Origin: Hymenochaete sp. R1
Lineage: Eukaryota; Basidiomycota; Agaricomycetes; Hymenochaetales; Hymenochaetaceae
Reading direction: 5' to 3'
NCBI GenBank assembly: GCA_019400425.1
Contig: JAFREE010000001.1
Span: forward strand, 496,001 to 560,000
DNA: 64,000 bases
This document shows positions 23,739 through 35,017 of the stretch, piece by piece (the first letter of the stretch is position 1; every line of letters starts with the position of its first letter). A program made the position numbers and the translations under genes. The notes below the pieces were generated by a model, which was not told where the DNA came from, did no database searches, and saw only the letters and a list, made by a program, of their open reading frames with translations.

Positions 23739-25246
23739 TTAAAACGACTGGCCAAGGCGTCTGCGTACACTGATTTCAGCTTGTCCGAGTTCGCTCGCTT
23801 CTGCCCTCCGATATAATTCGTTCAATGGATTCTCGATGCCTTCTTTCTCTAGAGCATCTTCGATATTATTGAACTCCCGAGCAAATTTTCCATTGAGAAC
23901 CTAGCATAGTCTATGTCAGATTCTAACCGATAGATAGTTTCGAATTCGGTTACTTGGTTGTGCAATATGTTCTCGTAGTGTTTGCGAAGGGCTGATCCGT
24001 CAAGATTTAGGGCGCCATTCAGTTGTCCAAACTGCGATACACTTGAGTGGTGTTTGAGCTTGAAAAAAATGAGCGAATGCTTCGGGTATTTTTGCTTTAG
24101 TATCACTTGTCTAATGAAGCCATCCTCGGCTGCTCTCTCGAAGATTTCTGCTGGCTCTTTCGACATCCACCTGTGAAATTTGAGTTCAAGAATTACCCTT
24201 TTTTCACTGGGTGCATACAAACTTGCATCTCATAACAAAGAGCTTCGTCAGAACAGCCTGCCGCCTTGAGCACACTGAAGGCCTCCCTGGACGCAACAAT
24301 TGACTTGGGTGAATCACACTCAAGATTGTAACCTCGCTTACTGAAATGCCACAATGATGTTGGGCCAAAGCGCCTGTTCTGCAAATAGATCCCTAGGAAA
24401 GATATTTAGCGGGCAATACTATGAAGTATGCTTTTCGTATACATTGCCGTTTCTTCTCGTACCGATGACTCGATGGCACCGGCTTTCGTTGCCCCTATCG
24501 CCTTAGAGAGGGCCAGGGCAACATGAAGTGCATCGCCGGTGGCGTCTTGCTCAACCGAAACAAAGCAAGGGAAGCCCTGTCCTTTCTCGTAAAGGGAACG
24601 TACAGATGATCCTATAGTAGTCTTAGCCAGATGATTGAAATAAATTTGCGCGTCTTACCTATCATGCGTGGAGCAACCATCACTACATTGCTGGATGCTG
24701 GAATATCGAGTGATTTGAAGAACACATTATAGCCACTGGCGACGACAATGGTGCAGCCAGTCTTGAGAGTGGGGGTAATCTGGCTATTAAAGAGTCGTGG
24801 CTGCACTTGATCTGGAATAAGAAGAAAGAGGACTTGGAGGAGTCAATCTTTTGAAAGACATAGCGAAAACTCCAGTAAGCGACAAGACTCACTATCTGCT
24901 ACTTCTGCTGACTTTGCGAAATCGTGTGTTACTTCAAACCCTTTGGATTTGGCATCCTCTGCATAAGCATCTTTGCGGCAGGCAATGAGAATCTGGTCAT
25001 TGGCCACTCCAGAATCACGGAGATTCTGGGCTTGTGCAGCGCCTTGGTTTCCAAACCTATCAGAACAGTCAGAAGTCTCTCATTATCTAAATTGCCCCTC
25101 TTTGTTACCCTAAAAAGACTACCTTCTTTCCTTGAAGGTGCGAGAGATTGGCGTCGGAATCGTAGTATCTAGTTTATGAAAGCATACACAGATCTAGCCA
25201 GATTTTCGCAAAAACCTAGAAACAAAACTTACATCTTAGCTGGCAT
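23739..25246 (-). CDS. Ketol-acid reductoisomerase-like NAD(P)-binding protein, altered active site
   Basis: Ten exons: 25246..25233, 25168..25109, 25056..24893, 24832..24659, 24611..24443, 24392..24342, 24286..24227, 24170..24107, 24058..23954 and 23900..23739, giving 340 residues. The Rossmann loop is GFGNQG (about 25-30). The rest follows class I reductoisomerase: IPDQVQPRL, VEQDATG, GATKAGAIESS and EETAMDLFAEQ. Metal ligands D195 and E199 are kept. The catalytic His of AHGF is Ser112 (ASGY), the Lys of APK is Arg135, and the second C-terminal Glu pair is not intact (CYEMWMS). There is no mitochondrial presequence, unlike Ilv5, and the length is bacterial-like. I infer a relative with another substrate and not the branched-chain amino-acid enzyme. 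Intron 7 uses a GC donor. Confidence 0.75.
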
Positions 25247-25870
25247 GTTGTTTAATTCAACTTCAACTTTTCGTATAGGACGCTCTAGTGAGAAATAGAT
25301 ACCTTCTCTAAATACATGGCCATATTTAAGCCGAAATGATGCAGTCCCAAACGATAGAGTTGTGCGAGCGGGCCGGACCTACTGCATATTTTTGAGACGA
25401 CATAGGGTCAGGCGATGCTCGGCGAAGGTCATATGCATGTGTACATGACTGAGTTGATTGAACGATAAGCCGATCTACTTCGTGCGTCAGACACACTTCC
25501 ACTGGCCTTCGCCGCAGTCTACTGCCATTCTCGTGCGAAATGCGTATTGCCGCGGAGATAGAAGGAAGAGCACATTGTGAATGCAAGTGATTTCAAGCCC
25601 GTAGCTGGAGAAAGTTGAAGGTCAGGATCCAAAAGCAACTGCAATTCACGAAAACTAGTAAGTTAGTAGAACCATGAAATATCACGTGTAGCAGCGGAGA
25701 AGTTGCTTCCGGCGGTCCGGATTGACCGCCCAGACTGGGAAGATCTTTCCGTTCTTCCTTCTACTAGATCTATTATTTCGCCGTGAAACCGGCGACTACG
25801 ATTATCGACATGTGTATAATACTGTGTATTGCTCAGATTCGGGTACAAGTAACACCTTCGTCTTTCCAGC
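25247..25870. promoter_or_regulatory. Divergent promoter region
   Basis: 624 bp shared by the reductoisomerase-like gene and the SDR gene. Co-regulation is possible. No operator-like repeat is obvious. Confidence 0.6.
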
Positions 25871-27002
25871 ATGTCACTAGCTCGTGGCAAGGTTGTCGGT
25901 GTGTATCCCAGCATGTCCTCTGCCCGTCATTATTTCTCTAGGTCATGACGTTTTACGATATTTTTTTTTTAAATCAGCGATTACCGGAGCTTCAAGAGGC
26001 ATAGGAAGAGCCACGGCGCTAGAGTTTGCGAGACACGGTGCTGCTGGGTTACTACTTCACTACTACGGAGATGACGCCACTACTCGCGAAATTGCGTCTT
26101 TGAAGGAAGAAGTGCAGAGAATTCGAGGTTCATGTAAGATCGTTTCTGTGGCAGGCGATATAGCAGCACAGGAGACGTCCTTTAAAGTTGTGCTCGAGGG
26201 TGTCAAATCGCTGGGGAGAATTGGTAGATACAGCCAATGAGTACACATTCGGATTGAAGCTTGACAGCCCTTAATAGATGTTCTGGTTTCCAATGCCGGT
26301 ATTTGTCCTTTCTCTAACTTCCTCTCCATGCCGGTCGAGACCTGGGATCGGACAAGGCAGGTCAACTTGGATGGGTCGTTCTATATTGTCCAAGGCCAGT
26401 CTCATTCTCATTCCATCCAACTCTGATCTGACTCCCGACCACAGCTGTCGCAAATCAAATGAAGGAACAGAACCCTCAAGGTGGTGCAATAATCTGCAGT
26501 CAGTGGTTAGGGCGGCTAGATCGGAGGACTTTCCTCACATTACTTCTATGGCAATAGTCTCGTCTATCTCAGCTCTTGTTGGTGGTGGTCAGCAATGGTG
26601 TGACATATTTGTCTTCGTCACTGTGTACCCGACTCACTTACTCTTAAGCCACTATACTCCCACAAAGGCGGCGCTATTATCCCTGATGCAGAGCTGTGCA
26701 GTTGCGCTGGGACAGTATGGCATACGATGCAATACCGTACTTCCTGGTACGATCGAGACAGATATCAACAAAGAAGATCTATCTGATGCAATCAAACGCG
26801 AAAACATGATTAAAAGGACGGTGTTGGGTCGTCTTGGAGGTACGCAATGTGTCGATCTGGTTATTGAAGACAGAGTTTATTTGTTACGTTAGTTCCGGAG
26901 GATATTGCTGGCCCTGTTGTTTTCCTTGCCAGTGATATGGCAAGGTATGTGACTGGGTCGTCACTCTTGGTTGATGGGGGACTCTTCGTTAATCTTCAAT
27001 AA
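25871..27002 (+). CDS. Short-chain dehydrogenase/reductase (L-rhamnose-1-dehydrogenase-like)
   Basis: Seven exons: 25871..25898, 25978..26223, 26278..26394, 26445..26498, 26558..26597, 26649..26839 and 26893..27002, giving 261 residues. Classical SDR motifs are complete: ITGASRGIG cofactor loop, SNAG, catalytic Ser in SSISAL, and the YxxxK pair in HYTPTKAAL. The C-terminal YVTGSSLLVDGG is also typical. LLHYYGDDATT after the second strand resembles fungal L-rhamnose-1-dehydrogenases; 3-oxoacyl-ACP or glucose dehydrogenase are alternatives. NAD(P)-dependent alcohol/keto conversion in the cytosol is expected. Intron 3 (26395..26444) seems to use a GC donor (AAG/GCCAGT), because no GT donor keeps the conserved VQAVANQM joint. 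Convergent with the cupin gene, 74 bp apart. Confidence 0.8.
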
Positions 27003-27076
27003 ACGTCCACGTTCATTCCACGACGCTGCAGAAAAAAATGGCGCATTGGAACTGTAACAAAAAGGCATGCAAAAAC

Positions 27077-27894
27077 TCATGCAAGCCATTCTTCTGGAAG
27101 CGCTTTACCGTTGACCTGAGCAGCCTCTGCAGCAACCAAGACACTGATCCATCTCACCCATTCCTGTGTTGGATTCCGCCAAGCGTGCATGTTCCCTCTC
27201 TGAACAACTATGTCTCCCGGTGTCTCTATGAGTGTCTCGGATCCGTCGTCCATGATCAATATTACCTTGCCGGAGACTATGATTGGCTTCATTAGGTCTG
27301 GCACAGTGTTTGAAAGGTGGTGCTCACTAAGAATGTTATAGTCGATCGAGCTGGTCCTATGCTATTACCCAATCGATTCGTCAAAGCTAAGGATTTGTTT
27401 GGAGGAGTTCATGGAAGCAAATACCACGGGTGAAGATGCGCCGGGTGCCAAATCCGTGACTCTAAGGTTTGTGCCATTTCGCATGACTAGTCCCTGACCA
27501 CCTATGTTTCTAAGCGCACCATCGATACTTCTTACTGTAAGCGTAGGACATGACACTCTACTAAGTTTGCACACGTACTCGAGATTATTGTCCTGGGATG
27601 GCATGGAAGCTGTTGTCCAAAGGGCTGCGCCATACAGACCATCACAGCCTGGCCCAGCGGCTCGCTTTTGAGCAACGGATATATTTGTCAAACACTCAAA
27701 CTTTAACGCAGAAAGCACAAGCTCTTCCTTACTGCAGTCCGAGATCTCGCGTCTGATTTAATAGTCCCCTGTCCTTCTTCATTGTGTCCTGTGACTACTC
27801 GCCGGATAGGACCTGGCGGATTGAGGGCGGACCCCGAACTCGGATAGAAAACCGAGGAAAGCTGTTGTCCAATGTACTGGACCCAGTTAGACAT
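27077..27894 (-). CDS. Cupin-domain protein
   Basis: Exons 27894..27733, 27664..27579, 27509..27425, 27361..27328 and 27276..27077 give 188 residues. The N-terminal PPGPIRRVVTGHNEEG and LWTTASMPSQDNN are typical of a fungal single-cupin family. The barrel is seen in NGTNLRVTDLAPG, HRTSSIDYNIL, GKVILIMDDGS and TPGDIVVQRGNMHAWRN, the last holding a His that usually binds metal. The function of this family is not settled; isomerase, dioxygenase or regulatory roles have been proposed for cupins. It lies tail-to-tail with the SDR gene. Intron joins rest on the family pattern and are fairly secure. Confidence 0.8.
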
Positions 27895-28315
27895 ACGGTA
27901 CGAGATTGAAGATCAGCTTGAAGCAGTAGAGAACAAACAAGGGGTTTCTGAGTTTCCTCACGTCACCCACTTTACCCCTTTATAAGATGATTTGAATGAT
28001 TTTTATGATGTTTACTTGCTTCCCGAGGTCTGCACGAATGACGCTCGGAGGATCGAAGATGATAAGTTGATACCACCTGATTTGAGTGCGATATGGGAGC
28101 CAAGGAAGGTCTAATGCGCGGTCCTCTCGGACCGGAGCGGCACGACGGCAAATTCCACTATCAGGGCATGAGGCTTATTGAATTGCTTGACTCATTCAGT
28201 ACATGTCAAGGAGAGGGCTCCCAAAGCAACGCATGGCATTATACACTCGAAGCGCATCCAAATCGCAAGCTGTTACACTCCCAAAATACAGTCCAATAGG
28301 GAGTTCCGAAAAGAG
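27895..28315. other. Intergenic
   Basis: 421 bp between two minus-strand genes: the promoter of the cupin gene and the terminator side of the DUG3 gene. No coding signal beyond chance frames. Confidence 0.6.
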
Positions 28316-29887
28316 CTACAAGGGATGTCGAGGATTGAGAAGGCCCTTTCTTTCAGCAAAGCTTGTCGTACGGTGGAGTGCCGCCGGATGTGAAGGCGGC
28401 ACATAGAACTCGTCAATGATGGGTATTTGGAGAAGGTTCATCTTAGGAGTAACAACAATCATATTGTTCGTCCTGATCTCCATCCAGTCGGCTTGAAATG
28501 TGACGGTCAGCATGACAATACACATGTTTGTAAATAAATAAAGTCTACCTTTCTCGAATGTTAAAGGTTCACTGGCAATCTGAGACGAAGATCAGAGCCT
28601 GAAATATTATGTACGAGTGCTTTATTTTACCATGATGATGTTTTCGCGTTTATCGGCTTTGGACATCTTGTAGTGACCTTCCTTGGGAAACGTTGTCCCA
28701 GACGCAAACCACTATCAGCTATAATGAGAATATATCTCACATGAACCAAAGGGTAAAACTCACTAATGATGCAGCTTCATCGACCTTTGATGAAATGTAT
28801 CGAGTTGCTACGACTGTCTCGCCGTCAGTCACGCAGAAGTTCATCAAGCTTGGCTGGACAAGTCATCAGTGGCGAAACACACTAATAATTAGCATGTCGG
28901 ACGTACTTCAGTTATGTTTGCTTCTCGTGCAAAGTCATTCAGTGTACGGATGGTGTCCAGCATGGCTTGCCTCAATTCGGTGTGAGTAAAGGAAGTCTTA
29001 TTTGGATCCCGAAGCTATCTCCTATCAGTTCGGACGCAAAGGTAGCTGTTCGTAAGTGTACTCTTACCATCGATAAGTATAGAGCGAATGCCCACTCTGA
29101 ATCTATTAACTATAGTTCAAGACCAAGTGCAATGGCCAGCTATCTAGAGGCATACCTGTATTGCCCTGCGGAACATTGAATACCTCATCTGAAAGGGTTG
29201 ATTGCAGTCGCCTCTTGATTTTCGAGAATTCTGCAATTCCGCCGTTATGCATGAACTTATTGATAGTATTAGCACTCCAGCCCTTTAAGCCGATATGGAC
29301 CCCATAACGCCACATACCATAATCTTGCCATGTACAAATGGATGACAATTGTCTAGCGACAACGAACCCGCAGTTGTGGCGCGTACATGCGCACTAACAA
29401 TAGGATTGAACGTCAGGTCATATCGTCAGTTTCCGAAGAAGCTCACAAGACGAGCGGGGACTTGATTTTCTCCGCTAAGCGCTGAAGATTGATATTATTC
29501 CATGCCTGAAGCAGACTCACTCAGTGCTATATCAATGGATATGCGGACCCACATACGGGAGTAACGGACGTGAAGATGCAGGGTTGATGACCTAGCTCTT
29601 CGTCGTGCACTGAGTCATACCAGCCTGGGTCGGCAATATTATACGCAGGTAAACGTTCGAAAAGTCATGCTGCGCACCGACGCCGAAGCCATCTCCATTT
29701 ATCGGATTTCGGCGATCTACCCTCAGACGTGAGTTGAAAGCCTGGTTGATGATGGAATGACTAGGTTTTGTGAGTAACTAGAGTTGAAGTTATTTTCAGG
29801 CTCTCTTATTACGGAAAAAGAAATTCAAAAGCGTACATGGCAAAGTTGCACGGGTTCAGTGCCTTTGTAGACTACAAAGCGACACAT
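28316..29887 (-). CDS. dug3: Class II glutamine amidotransferase, DUG3-like
   Basis: Twelve exons: 29887..29837, 29777..29678, 29624..29557, 29505..29447, 29393..29318, 29255..29156, 29102..29068, 29014..28907, 28853..28764, 28711..28631, 28579..28549 and 28491..28316, giving 324 residues. It starts MCRF with the nucleophile Cys2, then GDGFGVGWYD, AHVRATTAGSLSLDNCHPF, FMHNGGIAEF, NTDSEWAFAL and FCVTDGETVVATRYIS. In yeast, Dug3 with Dug2 hydrolyses glutathione in the cytosol, so glutathione turnover or salvage is expected. The ending VVTPKMNLLQIPIIDEFYV matches the family. No reading frame here exceeds 70-80 codons, so the gene is easy to overlook. Strong call. Confidence 0.9.
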
Positions 29888-30211
29888 GCTATAGAGTTCT
29901 GTGTGGTTGGTATCGTTGGTGATTGTAAGTCAAGGACAGAGTGCTCTGCGAGACGGAGCCATCTTGCATGTTTGCTGTCGGCTGAGGTTGCCAATGAGCA
30001 CGCGGCCAAAAAGTTCATGCGCAAGTAGCGCAAGTTCGTGCCATTTTGACGAAATAGTCGCATATTGTCACATGACCGGCATTTTTCGAGAATATATTAC
30101 TGAGATGCCGCAACGGATTTCTATTCCACAGCAAGATCTCAGTTCGTACAAAATATGTTTTACTTCAAGCCACTAAAGAAAGAGAAGAAAGAGACGGCCG
30201 CTAAAGTTTGT
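29888..30211. other. Intergenic
   Basis: 324 bp holding the DUG3 promoter and the 3' end of the mutase gene. No other signal. Confidence 0.6.
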
Positions 30212-32129
30212 CTACAAAAAGTCTCTGGGTCGTGTCATCGGATCTCCTCCGGTGCTGTCGTACACAAGCCCGGCAACTTTGAATGCAAGCTCTGGCCCAT
30301 ATATGAGTGTCATTGGCATTGAAGTTGAAGAAGAATGGACCGACCGTCTGCTTGGGGACGCATTCTAGCTTCGGCATACACTCGAACCACATTTTCTGTC
30401 CCACTCGGCCTCACGAAGGATCTCCCACCATCATACTTCTTCACAAGGTCGTCTATTTTCGCTTGCAAATCCGGTGGACTTGTGAGACGGCGTTCCGCGT
30501 CTTCAGTCTTGAAGACATCTTTGTCCTTGACCGCAACCTTGACAAGCCTGTTTGGCAAGTCACTGTACAGTGAGTCCCATTCAACACCAGAAAATGATTT
30601 ATGAGCGAGTACAACTTCCACGAGAAGCATATCCGAGAGTGCATCACCGACAGTCTGGTTAATGACCTCTGTGAGATTGACTAAATGGTTCAATGCCGTC
30701 TGTTGCGCCGGTGTACTGGGATTCTGTTCTTTGAAGCATTTGACAGCAGAAGGGGAGAACAGAACGGTCCCGTGTCCATTCGCTTCAAAATAAACTCCCA
30801 CTGAGTAGTGCTCTGCGGCATGATGTAGATGTTTGACACCGGTCGGCACGCATGTCACCGGAAGGAACTTAAGAGGAGTAAGTAGGCCAATCAATCTTAT
30901 TTTATATTAAAACGACTCACATCAGCAAGATACTTTGTCGAAGCGCCATTGGCATATGCCGTTTGAACAACTCCAACTTCGATCTTCTCGGATAGCCCAG
31001 CTAACTTCACCTGGTCGACGATGAACTTCGCAACAAGCGCAGCAATCTTGTCTCCATCAAGCATATGAAACTGATTGCGTTCATCCATATAGTAGTAAAT
31101 GATGCGATCAGCATCTCCATCGAGGCTACAAGCACGTTCACCGGGTTGAAGGACCCCATTGAGAGGCGGCGGTAACTTCTGTGAGGTCTTTACATAGTCG
31201 GCTCCGCAAGAGTTATTCAGTGCACCCGGAGTTGTTGTTGCTACATTGATGAGACGCAGAGGAAGGATGTCGCCCAAGTAGTGTACGAGCGTCTCAGCTG
31301 TAGGTGCGCCAACGCCATTCGCACAGTCTACGAGCAACGGTCCATTTGACTGTTTGCCTGCCTAGAGAAAATCACATTGCAGTACCGGGTGCAAAATCAT
31401 TCTGCTTACCACAAGTTTCTTAAATGCCTCGCTGAGTTTTGTCATGTAACCAACCTCAGAGTCGAGTCCATACTCTTCATCGGTCCCTTTGCTGTTGATG
31501 CACCGCACGAAATAGTGGAGTAAAGGAGTCGTTTTCACTCCCTCGTCTCGAGCATTTGCCAGGCTCGCGCTAAGGCCGTCTTGCAGGGCTGCTGCTAGTT
31601 CTGGGCTCGTTGGCCGAGTATCACGAGCGAACACAACATTTGCGGGTTTGGTTATATCGATCTTGGCCAAGGTGATGAGATTTTCGATAGCCGTAAGGAG
31701 ATCGGTAGTCGTTTGGGCATTGGCAAACGTCGTTGCATGGTTCTCCCAAGCAGCTTCAAGCATTTCACCCCTGGGGTCAACTAGTTTCACGCCATTATCC
31801 TTAGAGAGTATGAGCAATGATCAGTACAAGCAAATTATTGGGTTTCAACCTCTTCAGGGTTATGAGACGCCGTGATCATGACACCAATCGTCTTTCCATC
31901 GAGTTTCTTACTCCTCAGCGCAGCCAAAATTCCTACTCGGAATATGACAGAGCGTAGAGAAGTTCCCCTGCGCCGCTTGTAAGAGTCGGGCTGAAGTGAA
32001 CAATAAGAAATCTCACAGAGTCCTGAATCCTGCGGTCCCGTACTGATATTGAACATTCTCTGGTTTGGGGTACAAGACTGCGTATTTCTTGATTGAATCA
32101 GAGAAGATCTTGAGCTTTTCTTTGTTCAT
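30212..32129 (-). CDS. pcm1: Phosphoacetylglucosamine mutase (AGM1/PCM1)
   Basis: Exons 32129..32017, 31967..31850, 31799..31410, 31361..30921, 30867..30345 and 30291..30212 give 554 residues, equal to the yeast enzyme. The phosphoserine loop is TASHNP (about residue 70). The metal loop is LDGDADR, the sugar-binding part [12 protein letters not shown], and the phosphate-binding loop [17 protein letters not shown]. It converts GlcNAc-6-phosphate to GlcNAc-1-phosphate on the way to UDP-GlcNAc for chitin, N-glycans and GPI anchors. The last donor is taken at 30344 because it restores [13 protein letters not shown]. Starts 199 bp from the divergent alpha-SNAP gene. Strong call. Confidence 0.9.
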
Positions 32130-32328
32130 ACCGGTAAGATGGATGAGATGCGAAGGTGGTGATGGAATGCGAGAAAGATGCGTTCACGGTGTTGAACGGC
32201 GACTGGCCGTATGCGCGCCAGATCTTGATTGGGCACGTGCAAAATGCCGTCACGCGGAGTGCGGTACTACGCTAGTGAGAGATGTTGCACTAGTTGTAAT
32301 CACCTTGTCTTCTTATATATCCTTTACT

Positions 32329-33400
32329 ATGGCGCCCCAGAAATCAGAGGCTCAAGTTCTTCTTGTCAAGGCAGAAAAGAAAGCCGCTGCATCAACGGGA
32401 TGGTTCAGCTCTTCGAAAACCAAGTACGAGGAGGCTGGTGACCTGTTCCAACAGGCCGCCAACCGATTCAAACTCGAGAATTCCTTTGTCGAGGCGGGCG
32501 ATTCATTTGCGAAGGAGGCAGAGTGTAGAGAGAATTCGAAATCCGATTATGAAGCTGCGAACGCCTGGTGGAACGCCTCCAAGTCATATAAGCAAGCCAA
32601 TAGGCCAGATCGTATGTCCATCTAAGCGTGCGTCATTCCGGAGCTGTCTAACCACCGGCCCATGTTAGTCGCCACGGATGCTCTTGGGCAGACGATAACC
32701 TACCTGACCCGCGAAGGCAAATTCAGGCAGGCAGCAGACAGAGAAAAGGATATCGCAACGATCTGCCTGCAACGGTCTGTTGAGAAGCCCCCTGACTTGC
32801 AGCACGACGATCTTGCAAGGGCCTGTGAAAGCTATGAGAGAGCTGCCAAATGGTATCAGCAGGAAGATGCCGTAGCGTGAGTCTGTCCCTCTTGATATGT
32901 AATGATTAGAACTCGGGTCGAAATGGTTTGCAGGACCGCAAGCGGATGTCTTAAAGACGCGGCGGACTTACGCGCCCAGCTTGAGCAATGGGATAGAGCT
33001 ATTGCACTTTACAGCGATGTTGCGAAGTGGGCACTTAGCAACGCGACTACAAAGTACAGTGTGAAAGAGTATTGGCTGAAAAGCGGGTTGTGCTTGCTGG
33101 CAAAGCGGGTGCGCATCAGCTTTTCCAATATCTAAGGTTTATCTCATCCCTTCCTTATCTTAGGACGCAGAGACTGCGCATAGGAATTTTGTTGCCAACT
33201 GCCAAGAAGATCCATCATTCTCGAGAATGAGAGAGGCGAAGTTTCTTCAAGATCTGATCGAAGCCGTAAGGGGTGGGGATCAACAGCAATTCGCGACAGT
33301 CTGCTACACGTATGACCAAGTTACACCGCTCGATAAGCTCAAGCTTGCTCTCTTGACAAAGATAAAGGCTACCATTGACGAGGAGCCTGATCTCCGATGA
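32329..33400 (+). CDS. sec17: Alpha-SNAP (Sec17) vesicle fusion adaptor
   Basis: Exons 32329..32611, 32669..32876, 32934..33108 and 33164..33400 give 300 residues. TPR-like helical repeats run throughout: YEEAGDLFQQAANRFKL, SYKQANRPDLATDALGQTI (first intron joined), KDIATICLQ, CESYERAAKWYQQED and AALYSDVAKWAL-like blocks. The C-terminal LDKLKLALLTKIK is the region that stimulates NSF/Sec18. It disassembles cis-SNARE complexes on cytosolic membrane faces. Shares a short divergent promoter with the mutase gene. Strong call. Confidence 0.9.
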
Positions 33401-33597
33401 TCCGTTGTCTTCTGCTGTATACTATGAAGCCATGTACATTATTAGTATGAGATATCTTTTATAATCCGCAGCGCGGTATGGAACCTAAATTTAGAAGTTG
33501 AGGATCAAGACGCGTCGAGCTACGTGGTCACCGTGACTAGAGCTGGTTGCCCATTAATATCATTCAGAGCTCAACCTCCGCCCTTCAACATCAACGC

Positions 33598-34600
33598 ATG
33601 GCCAGCATTGCATCCACCGCTCTTTCATTCATTCATATCTGTCGTATAATATGGTCGTTTTTGCTGGGCCTCGTGTATTATCCATTCCTTGCCAACCCGT
33701 TGCCACTCCAAGCCAGTCGGTCAAAGAGTCCACTCAACTTGGCCTTGGTTCTTTCGGAGACGAGCACTGACCCGGGCGACGACGAGCTTAGAGCAATACT
33801 GTCTAGTATTGTTAGAGCTGCGCAATGGTGTAAAGTCACAGGCATTAAGTCGTTGTGTGTCTATGATCAATATGGTATGTTCGCAACTACAACGGTCTCG
33901 TGGGCATTTCGTTGATCCCCTTTTTAGGTACATCCACCAAGCTCTCAAAAGATATCAAGCATGCTCTATCTTCTTCCACTTTTGAAGAACAATCTGACTC
34001 CGAGTACTCGGATACGAGCGAGTCAGAGCACTCTTCGACAACAACGACTCAGAGCATGAAAACCGTGATGTACAACTCGTGGTTCCCCCTCCCACCCATA
34101 GTCACCATCAACATCGAATCGGATACATCATTTTCTCGGTATGGTGGAGATGCATTGTCTCGAGGTAATACACAGATCACTCCCTATTTGCCCATATACC
34201 GTTTCTGACCGAACCCGAAGCAAACAACAGGAAAGGACGGAAGCAAACACATACACGGAAAACCAAAGACGGGGAAAGAAATCTGACGATTTACCTAACT
34301 TCATATGAAGCGTCAAAGCCTTTGATCGCTTCAGTCGCGCAGAAGTTGGCAATAAGTATGAGCTCGGATAGCTTGAAGAAGTTGAAAGTGGAGGATATCG
34401 ATCGGGGCATCAGAGGTATCGTTACCTGTCTACGTTTCTCCAGCCCATACTGGCCCTTATTCTGAAAAATTTCAGGTGATTTAAATGTCCCTGCACCTGA
34501 TCTTATGGTAATACATCCAGTAAAGCAACACTCACTCACGTCCCCTCCACTGGAGCTTTTTGGATTCCCGCCCTGGTCCCTCAAACTCACTGAAATTTAG
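33598..34600 (+). CDS. nus1: NUS1-like subunit of dehydrodolichyl diphosphate synthase
   Basis: Exons 33598..33874, 33928..34138, 34231..34415 and 34476..34600 give 265 residues. One N-terminal membrane segment (IIWSFLLGLVYYPFLA) is followed by a degenerate cis-prenyltransferase fold: LALVLSETS, TGIKSLCVYDQYG, NLTIYLTSYEASKPL, and the C-terminal LFGFPPWSLKLTEI, the signature of Nus1 and the Nogo-B receptor. The catalytic aspartate region of true synthases is missing, as expected for this non-catalytic partner. Role: dolichol synthesis for protein glycosylation at the ER. Residues about 105-135 are an acidic Ser/Glu insert. Good confidence. Confidence 0.85.
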
Positions 34601-35017
34601 TAAGTATGAAGGATGGCATTGCTACAATATACTAAAACTAGCACCCAATGCAGCTACGATGAGAGGCCTTCCATTGCTCGGGCTTGGAAGAATCGAGCTG
34701 GCAAGCAAAACTTCATACCCCTTTCGCAAGAAAATTTCAGACGCGCGCTAGACACTTACACACAGGCTGAGATGAGACTGGGAAAATAGATACACGTAGA
34801 CAACTTATATACAAACTGTATAATGGACATCATCGACCCCAAGTATTTTGTGCTCGACAAGTTACCATGTATATCACAGCTCTCCGTCTGTAGATTGAGA
34901 ACACCGACGTCGATCATACTGGTACTGAACTCAAACGACTTGAACTTCTAAAAAAAGTCTTCTTCGATTCTTTACAAACACTAAGCGTGGTTCTCTCGTC
35001 ATTGGCACCGCTCAATT
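34601..35017. other. Intergenic
   Basis: 417 bp between two plus-strand genes: the 3' end of NUS1 and the promoter of dihydrofolate reductase. Nothing further seen. Confidence 0.6.

Noticed and set aside
28093..28406. Plus-strand frames over the 3' end of the DUG3 gene
   Set aside because: They are antisense to conserved DUG3 sequence and without known motifs.
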